From assembly GCA_947074135.1 (NCBI GenBank), contig CAMTOL010000009.1, positions 1-21,806 of the forward strand: DNA of 21,806 bases, read 5' to 3'. The stretch comes from an uncultured Rikenellaceae bacterium. GTDB taxonomy: Bacteria; Bacteroidota; Bacteroidia; Bacteroidales; Rikenellaceae. The notes beneath the pieces are model-generated. The model was not told the origin of the DNA, searched no databases, and worked only from the letters and a program-made list of their open reading frames with translations. Within the stretch, counting starts at the first letter, position 1. Every line of letters starts with the position of its first letter. Shown here in pieces: positions 16,621 through 21,806 of the stretch. A program made the translations under genes and the position numbers.

Positions 16621-16975
16621 TAAAAGTTTTTGGTGTCGCTTTTTTCAAAAAACGACGACTAGTTACTGGCTAGAGTAATGACGTAAAATCAGGAGGTGGG
16701 TCGAAAGACCCAAAAGTGAAATCCCAAAGGAATTTCCGACCCACCTCCAAAAACCCCCAAAGCGTAAATCCGCAGGATTTGTAAAACTTTAAAGGAGAAG
16801 TAATAATCTATAATTGTAAAAATGGGGGTGGTGGGGAAATTTCTTTTGGTGGGATTCTCTCACCACCCCCATTCTGAGTTTTTTATTTGCTCTACTTTCT
16901 TTTTTTTGAAAAAAGGGAAAACCAAAATCTTTTGACGGAAACTTCGTTTCCGATGACCTGCTTGTTTTTCTTTGT
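16621..16975. repeat. Intergenic structured repeat, copy 2
   Basis: This element occupies most of the 430-base gap between the two GH13 lipoprotein genes, in the same orientation as copy 1 at 15007-15268 and with the same four conserved blocks. It is longer because it has an extra palindrome at 16692-16748 between the first two blocks. A second palindrome (ATGGGGGTGGTG 16822-16833 with CACCACCCCCAT 16861-16872) takes the place of the imperfect palindrome of copy 1. The terminal hairpin here is CGGAAAC-TTC-GTTTCCG (16936-16952), where copy 1 has a hairpin of quite different sequence. No credible gene is present. Confidence 0.7.
16692..16748. repeat. Palindrome with two alternative pairings
   Basis: GGAGGTGGGTCG (16692-16703) and CGACCCACCTCC (16737-16748) are perfect 12-base arms around a 33-base loop. 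The left arm's GGGTC (16698-16702) can instead pair with the nearby GACCC (16707-16711) across a GAAA tetraloop. The loop also contains GAAAT and ATTTC (within 16718-16736), which can pair with each other. The region can therefore form either one long cruciform-like stem or small local hairpins. Confidence 0.7.
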
Positions 16976-16999
16976 TTTTTGCTCTTTCTGTCTTTTTTT

Positions 17000-18637
17000 T
17001 TACTTTTCTATTATCAGAATTGAGTAGGCTGGAAGTGTGAACGATGTCTGCGAACCAGTTGAGCTGAAAGTTGGATTGTTGTAACTAAACAATGTTTTAG
17101 CGCCACTCAAGTCATAATTCAACGAGTGACTAATCGAACTGCCTGATCCGTTCATTACCACAAATACTCGACTCAAATCCAAAGAACGTATCCAAGCCAT
17201 CATCGAAGAAGGTAGATTTGCCCAAGCTATCGGCTCAAATACACCGTGCTGCAATGCAGGGGTCGAATTACGTACCTTTACTATCTGTTTGTAGAAATTC
17301 AATAACGAATTTTGGTCAGCAAGTTGAGCTGCAACTGTTGTCGTTGGTGCTGTATTCGCTCGCCAAGTAGTTGTGTAATTATCGCCCCAAAGTATTGGCT
17401 CACGAACATACTCATCACCACTGCTCTTCATATTGCTCATTCCTACCTCCTCGCCATAATAGATGTAAGGTTGACCTGGAGAGGTCATTATAGCCGCTGC
17501 CGCAATCTTAGCCTTCTCTACATTGCCTCCCAATTTGCTCATTGCCCTGTCTTCGTCGTGATTACTAAGCTTCGTTGCTGCATTGAAAGTCGGACTGATA
17601 GCCCTAAACTTATACATCGCCTCGTTCATATCCTTTGCATAGTACTTTGCCTCCCAACTCATCAACGCCCCTTCGAGTTTCCACCACGAATCGAAGTGGA
17701 ACAACGATGGCAATCCTCCAAAGAATGGTGCAGTGTCGTCCATACCACTCAAAACCTCGCCAACCATATAAATATCTGGGTAGTCTGCTTTCAAATCGCT
17801 GTAAAGACGGTTCAAGAACTTCACATTTTCAGCACCTCGTTCATTTTGATAGATATGTTTAACAGCATCAAGACGAAGTCCTAACGCACCTCGTTTCATC
17901 CAAAAACGAGCAGCGTCTAGTATCTCATCGTAAACAGGATTCAAGTTTGGCACTCGTCCATAGTTGAAATCAGGCATCGAAGAGTCGAAAGCTCCATAAT
18001 AGCGGTAGTTAGTTGTGTTACCAACTCCACTGATTGGTCGCCAAGCACCGCTATTGTAAACATTGTCGTCAACCATAGCAACCTGTCCGCTCTCACACCT
18101 GCTCTTTACCTCGTCTTTGTGCTCAATAGAGAAGTAGTTGCGATACTGGGCATCGGTAGCCGAAATTGCATTAGTGAACCAAGGGTGTTGGTTCGAAGAG
18201 TGATTGATAACAAAGTCTAGTACGATGCCAATTCCACGACTTTTGGCCTGAGCTACCAAGTTGTCGAAGTCAGCAAGTGTTCCGTATTCTGGATTTACCT
18301 CTTTAAAGTCAGTTACGTCGTAACCGTGATACGAAGTTGTTGGGTTGATAGGCATCAACCAAATGCCAGTTACCCCCATATCTTTGAGGTAGTCTAGTTT
18401 TGCAGTTACTCCATTGAGGTCACCAATTCCATCACCGTCGCTGTCGGCAAACGAACGTACAAATATCTCGTAAAATACTTTGTCGCCGTAAGGGTTTGCT
18501 TTGTCAGCCTCTACGGGTGTTGGTTTATCGCCACCTCCTCCACCACCGCTGTTCTCTTTGTTGCAGCCGATAGTAAGTAGAGTGATAAATAGTAGGCAGG
18601 TTAGTAGTTTGAAGGGCAATAAAGCTCTTTTTCTCAT
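17000..18637 (-). CDS. GH13 alpha-amylase lipoprotein in the susG position
   Basis: The 545-residue protein has a lipoprotein signal peptide (lipobox Leu-Thr-Ile-Gly-Cys, Cys25) followed by Asn-Lys-Glu-Asn and a flexible run of six glycines. Lys-Glu just after the cysteine resembles the export signal of surface lipoproteins in this phylum. The GH13 barrel starts at 'KVFYEIFVRSFADSDGDGIG' and has nucleophile Asp257 ('GLRLDAVKH'), acid/base Glu294 ('MVGEVLSG') and Asp361 ('LSNHDEDR'). It ends in a C-terminal beta domain. By place (directly after susC-susD-susE) and lipid anchoring it corresponds to the surface amylase SusG. It lacks the ~100-residue CBM58 insertion of B. thetaiotaomicron SusG (692 residues). 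Surface endo-cleavage of starch is inferred. Confidence 0.93.
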   Translation of the reverse strand: MRKRALLPFKLLTCLLFITLLTIGCNKENSGGGGGGDKPTPVEADKANPYGDKVFYEIFVRSFADSDGDGIGDLNGVTAKLDYLKDMGVTGIWLMPINPTTSYHGYDVTDFKEVNPEYGTLADFDNLVAQAKSRGIGIVLDFVINHSSNQHPWFTNAISATDAQYRNYFSIEHKDEVKSRCESGQVAMVDDNVYNSGAWRPISGVGNTTNYRYYGAFDSSMPDFNYGRVPNLNPVYDEILDAARFWMKRGALGLRLDAVKHIYQNERGAENVKFLNRLYSDLKADYPDIYMVGEVLSGMDDTAPFFGGLPSLFHFDSWWKLEGALMSWEAKYYAKDMNEAMYKFRAISPTFNAATKLSNHDEDRAMSKLGGNVEKAKIAAAAIMTSPGQPYIYYGEEVGMSNMKSSGDEYVREPILWGDNYTTTWRANTAPTTTVAAQLADQNSLLNFYKQIVKVRNSTPALQHGVFEPIAWANLPSSMMAWIRSLDLSRVFVVMNGSGSSISHSLNYDLSGAKTLFSYNNPTFSSTGSQTSFTLPAYSILIIEK

Positions 18638-18679
18638 TCTTTCGTTTTTTTTAGTTATTTCTTCTCTTTCTTTCGCATT

Positions 18680-18747
18680 GGGGGAACATTATTATTATGT
18701 TTCGTTCCCCTATTTGTAGCAAAAGGGTCTTTCACAACCCTTTTGCT
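18680..18747. other. Two tandem hairpins between the susE-type gene and the amylase gene
   Basis: The first is GGGGAAC (18681-18687) with GTTCCCC (18704-18710) and a 16-base loop. The second is AGCAAAAGGGT (18718-18728) with ACCCTTTTGCT (18737-18747) and an 8-base loop. They lie in the 146-base gap after the SusE-type stop codon. Neither is followed by a T-run on the - strand. They may act as partial terminators or as 3'-end stabilisers that let the binding proteins be expressed above the enzymes. The part from 18707 resembles the CCCTTTTTGTAGAAAGGG block of the structured repeats, but only weakly. Confidence 0.55.
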
Positions 18748-18783
18748 TGAACCTATTAATTAGTCCTATGTGTTGACTAAGGT

Positions 18784-19845
18784 TTAATTAGCAGGAGTAA
18801 ATGTAAATGTAGGAATAACGCTAAATAGATTCACAGATAGCATATATGTTCCACTATCTCCTTCGAAGATAATATCTCCTCCATCAGATTTCATTTCGCC
18901 CCACTTTTCACCAGCACCCCATTGGATTGTCCAATTGCTATCGCAACGGAATTTAAAACCATCGCCATTGCTAATAGTAATCGAAGCAAGTTCAAATAGT
19001 TTGTTGTTAGGGTTGTATGTCAAATCCTCACTTTGTGACCAACCATTAAAACCGCCGATTATACCAAATGTAGTAGCTTTTTGTTTGATAGATCCAACAA
19101 GTGCTTTAGTGTCGGCCTCTAATTGATAAAGATAACCGTTACCAATCGCAATGTCATCGCCGCCATCTTTAACAAGTTCTGCTAAGTTGCCACCTACTGA
19201 ACCGTATTTGTTATCCCAGTTTTGAGCAGGTGTGAACAAGAACTTAATCTCATCGTCTTGAGCCTTTCCACTAACGTTCATATACACCCAACCAAGGTAG
19301 ATGCCGTTGCTAGTTTCAGAGTAGATAGCCACGTCCTTTGAGTGATCCCAACCATTGTACTCTCCAATCATATAGAGTGGAGTTGCTGCACCACTGTAAG
19401 GAATAACGTTAATCGATACTGGAGCTGAAATAGTGTCGTATTTGTCAACGCCAATAGAGCTAATAAGACGAACATCAAATGTAGCTAAGTCGCCAGGAGC
19501 AACACCAAACCCGTCAGTAACAATAGAGTTAATTACCTTAGTCTGGATGCTGATGCTAGTGTTGTTGGTTTGTCCAAGTTCAAGCACAATATCATCTTGA
19601 TATGCTTCGATAGTGTAGAGGATTGATGCAGGATAGCTATAACTAGCACCTGTCCAGCCGAAAATAATTTGAACACCATCAGGTTGATCCTTGTCAAGAG
19701 TTATTGTCGAGGTAGGGAACGACAAGAAAGTGGCAGGTTTTATTAATTCGGGATTAATAGTGGTCTTATCTCTGTGCATAGTACAACTAGCTAGAGAGAG
19801 AATTGCTGCCAGAACCACTACTGAATATTTATAAAATAATTTCAT
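18784..19845 (-). CDS. susE: SusE/SusF-type starch-binding outer-membrane lipoprotein
   Basis: The 353-residue protein has a lipoprotein signal peptide (Leu-Ala-Ser-Cys, Cys21). Residues ~30-150 form an Ig-like SusE N-terminal domain. Two tandem starch-binding modules follow, marked by 'YMIGEYNGWDHSKD' and 'FGIIGGFNGWSQSEDLTY'. The tryptophans in Asn-Gly-Trp and later Trp residues (e.g. 'NWTIQWGAGEKWGEM') are typical of aromatic platforms that stack on alpha-glucan helices. Two modules fit SusE; SusF carries three. It binds starch at the surface and has no catalytic activity. It lies 54 bases downstream of susD. Confidence 0.88.
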   Translation of the reverse strand: MKLFYKYSVVVLAAILSLASCTMHRDKTTINPELIKPATFLSFPTSTITLDKDQPDGVQIIFGWTGASYSYPASILYTIEAYQDDIVLELGQTNNTSISIQTKVINSIVTDGFGVAPGDLATFDVRLISSIGVDKYDTISAPVSINVIPYSGAATPLYMIGEYNGWDHSKDVAIYSETSNGIYLGWVYMNVSGKAQDDEIKFLFTPAQNWDNKYGSVGGNLAELVKDGGDDIAIGNGYLYQLEADTKALVGSIKQKATTFGIIGGFNGWSQSEDLTYNPNNKLFELASITISNGDGFKFRCDSNWTIQWGAGEKWGEMKSDGGDIIFEGDSGTYMLSVNLFSVIPTFTFTPAN

Positions 19846-19899
19846 TGTTTTTTCTAATGTTTAATAATTACAAACTTTTTCATTATGCCTGCATTGCTA

Positions 19900-21549
19900 T
19901 TAATAACCAGGATTTTGAACCAATTTAGGGTTCGCAATAAGGTCAGCATAAGGAATAGGGTAGAGGTTATAGCGGCTATCTACACCACGACCAGAGTTTG
20001 CATCGCCTTTCCAAGGCCATAGGTAATCGGCACCTGCAAATCTACCATAACGGATTAGATCGCTACGACGGAAACCTTCCCAGTATAATTCACGTCCACG
20101 TTCGTCGAGAATAAAGTTCAAAGTAAGGTCACCAGCTGTAATGTTGCCACTTGTGTTGCCGTAAGCACGAGTGCGAAGTGAGTTGATAAGAATTAGCGCT
20201 TTGCCTGCATCGCCTGCTCCACCACGAAGCGTAGCTTCTGCGTAGTTAAGGTAGATTTCAGGAAGTCGCATAAAGATCCAGTCAGTTGACGAGAAGTCGT
20301 TTTGGTATGGGAATACACCTTGTGAGGTTGTAGAACGCCATTTGTAAACGCTGTAACCTTGTCTGAAATCCCAAGGATCGGCAATCTCTTTTGTGCGAAG
20401 GTTCTCTTGTCCGCTTGTGCCAACGTAGATAATACAACGTTTGTCGGCAGATACAAGATAACCATTAGCGTCAACCTGGTCAGTGTTAGGGAATAGGTTG
20501 ACCAAGTTCTTTCTTGCTCGGTGTCCACCCCAACCTGCTGGAGAACCAGAAGGTCCTGTACTTGGGTCGTCACCATTGCGAGAACCGTTAACTAAGAATG
20601 TTGTGCCACCCCAAGTTTGTGCCTTTTCAGCGTCGTAAACACCTGTGTAGATAAGCTCTTGCCATACATCAGGATTTGTAGAGTTGTTGTCAGCTTTGAA
20701 AAGATCAGAGTAATCAGAAGCAAGACCGTACGCTGAACTGTTAAGTACTTTTTCGGCCCAAGTGATAGATTCGTTATACTTTGATACTCCTGTATAAACT
20801 GCAGAGTTCAAATATAGGCGGCTAAGAAGTCCCCACGCCAAACCTTTATCCAAACGACCAAATTCGATAGTTTTTGGTTCAGCAAGAAGAGGCTCAACTG
20901 CAAGTAGTTCGCTTTCGATAAAATCGAATAATTGAGTGCGAGTGTATTGAGGAGGGTAGAACATACCTATTGGATCATTTTCGGTTACAAAAGGCATATT
21001 TCCGAATAGATCAAGACCATAACTGTACATCAATGCACGAAGAGCACGAGCTTCGTTGCGATAGTTTGCAATGTCGGCTTTTAGTTCGGCACTTGTACCA
21101 CGAGCATCAAGTTTTTCGTCCGAAGTTTGTTTCAAGTACTCATTGATAAGTGTTACAGTGAATGTGATACGGTAATATGTAGCCGAGATAATCTCATTTT
21201 GACCAGATGTCCAGTTCAAGAAGTTGATAGCGTGTACATAAGCGTCATTTTTCCAAGCAGTTATTGCGAAGTCGGTACACAACTCTTGCGAGTTCCAAAG
21301 TGCGCGAGAGAATGTGCTAAGACCGCCATCTACACCATCGATTTCGCCTTCGTCACCACCATTTTGACCCTGCATAGAGAATGCTCCATAAAGTTTTGCA
21401 AGACCCATTTTATAGCTTTCAGGGCTTCCGTAAACCGACTCCGATGTCTCAACATTAGGGTCGATTGGCAGAGTGTCAAGGTCTTTCACACAAGAACCAA
21501 GCGACAGAGCCAAAGTAGCCAAAGCAATTGAAATATATTTTGTTTTCAT
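19900..21549 (-). CDS. susD: SusD-family starch-binding outer-membrane lipoprotein
   Basis: The 549-residue protein carries a lipoprotein signal peptide (Leu-Gly-Ser-Cys, Cys20) followed by Val-Lys-Asp-Leu-Asp, and the SusD fold. N-terminal helices with TPR-like repeats include 'YRNEARALRALMYSYGLDLFGNMPFV', seen across most SusD proteins as R-x-x-A-RALRA. The C-terminal half includes 'MRLPEIYLNYAEATLRGG' and 'ILDERGRELYWEGFRRSDLIRYG', two of the strongest family signatures. It ends with 'YPIPYADLIANPKLVQNPGY', the standard terminal motif. SusD forms the lid over the SusC channel and hands over bound glucan. It follows susC after 60 bases, the normal pairing. Confidence 0.97.
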   Translation of the reverse strand: MKTKYISIALATLALSLGSCVKDLDTLPIDPNVETSESVYGSPESYKMGLAKLYGAFSMQGQNGGDEGEIDGVDGGLSTFSRALWNSQELCTDFAITAWKNDAYVHAINFLNWTSGQNEIISATYYRITFTVTLINEYLKQTSDEKLDARGTSAELKADIANYRNEARALRALMYSYGLDLFGNMPFVTENDPIGMFYPPQYTRTQLFDFIESELLAVEPLLAEPKTIEFGRLDKGLAWGLLSRLYLNSAVYTGVSKYNESITWAEKVLNSSAYGLASDYSDLFKADNNSTNPDVWQELIYTGVYDAEKAQTWGGTTFLVNGSRNGDDPSTGPSGSPAGWGGHRARKNLVNLFPNTDQVDANGYLVSADKRCIIYVGTSGQENLRTKEIADPWDFRQGYSVYKWRSTTSQGVFPYQNDFSSTDWIFMRLPEIYLNYAEATLRGGAGDAGKALILINSLRTRAYGNTSGNITAGDLTLNFILDERGRELYWEGFRRSDLIRYGRFAGADYLWPWKGDANSGRGVDSRYNLYPIPYADLIANPKLVQNPGY

Positions 21550-21609
21550 TGTTTGTTTTATCTAAATTTTAAAAATAATTGTTTTTCGCTTTTTTTAAGG
21601 TTTTAACTT

Positions 21610-21806
21610 TTAATTATATTTGAAGTTAAGTGAAAGACCAAGCAAGAAGATGCGAGGACGAGCCCAAATTACGCCATCAATACCGTAGCTTGATTAAGGG
21701 TCAATACCGCTATATCCTGTAAATAAGAATGGGTTGTGAGTAGAGCGGGAGAGCACACGCTTGAACTCCATTCAAATTCAGAAACATCTTAATCAGTTAC
21801 CAGCGT
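21610..21806 (-). pseudogene. susC: SusC-family TonB-dependent transporter, 3' end, disrupted
   Basis: Read leftwards, the last ~45 codons give the C-terminus of a SusC transporter: 'HNPFLFTGYSGIDP', then 'SSYGIDGVIWARPRIFLLG' and 'LSLNFKYN' before the TAA at 21610-21612. This is the final beta-strand ending in an aromatic-rich motif. Between Asp-Pro and Ser-Ser, where relatives have Glu, there is an in-frame TAA (21694-21696), a single-base change from GAA. Further upstream the same frame meets TGA codons at 21772-21774, 21778-21780 and 21793-21795. Part of that stretch reads better in another frame, so a frameshift near 21745-21760 is likely. The rest of the gene is outside the window. The disruption could be real or an edge error. 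Confidence 0.75.

Noticed and set aside
15007..16975. CRISPR array
   Set aside because: There are only two copies, about 1.6 kb apart, of variable length, separated by a gene. There are no short regular repeats with spacers.
15007..16975. Composite transposon carrying the second GH13 gene between two elements
   Set aside because: No transposase, no target-site duplication and no terminal inverted repeats joining the two copies were seen. Both copies are directly oriented, so gene capture is only a speculation.
17312..17884. Open frame of 190 codons on the + strand
   Set aside because: It lies opposite the SusG-position amylase, whose reading is supported end to end by family motifs. The translated product has no domain and odd composition.
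12465..21696. Reassigned stop codons (alternative genetic code)
   Set aside because: TAA and TGA are both involved in the disruptions, while TAA and TAG end many intact genes in the window at the expected lengths. A global code change does not fit.

Overview
The window looks like a chromosomal segment of a Bacteroidales bacterium (phylum Bacteroidota). Four things point there: SusC/SusD/SusE outer-membrane proteins, fimbrillin-type lipoproteins, a Bacteroides-type glutamate decarboxylase next to an ion channel, and promoters of the form TTTG-N19/20-TAnnTTTG. Start codons mostly lack a Shine-Dalgarno sequence, as is usual in this phylum. I cannot assign a genus.

Left part (1-5076, + strand): an Mfa2/FimB-type fimbrial accessory protein whose 5' end is disrupted at the window edge, then a 1212-residue lipoprotein with a fimbrillin-like N-terminus and eleven GLUG-type repeats. 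Middle part (5146-8503): a small ion channel with a non-canonical filter (TTVGSD) divergent from gadB, an initiator tRNA-Met with its own consensus promoter and terminator, and a 183-residue secreted protein of unknown function.

Right part (8511-21806, all on the - strand and read leftwards): a starch/alpha-glucan utilisation locus. In transcription order it holds the 3' end of susC, susD, a SusE-type starch-binding lipoprotein, a GH13 lipoprotein amylase in the position of susG, a second GH13 lipoprotein, a GH31 alpha-glucosidase, a SusA-type neopullulanase, and a LytS-like sensor kinase with its LytTR response regulator. The inferred division of labour is this: SusD/SusE and the lipoprotein amylase capture and cut starch at the surface, SusC imports the oligosaccharides, the periplasmic SusA-type and GH31 enzymes finish them to glucose, and the two-component system may sense the substrate or the cell's state. 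SusB (GH97), SusF and SusR are not in the window.

Points that most deserve a second look: (1) the SusA-type gene carries two in-frame stop codons (46 and 48) inside an otherwise intact 622-codon frame; (2) two related intergenic elements flank the second GH13 gene, with conserved blocks but hairpins whose sequence differs while pairing is kept; (3) the initiator tRNA has two adjacent U-U mismatches in its T stem; (4) both window edges (fimbrial 5' end, susC 3' end) also carry in-frame stops. Points 1, 3 and 4 could be real decay or consensus-sequence errors, and the sequence alone cannot separate these.
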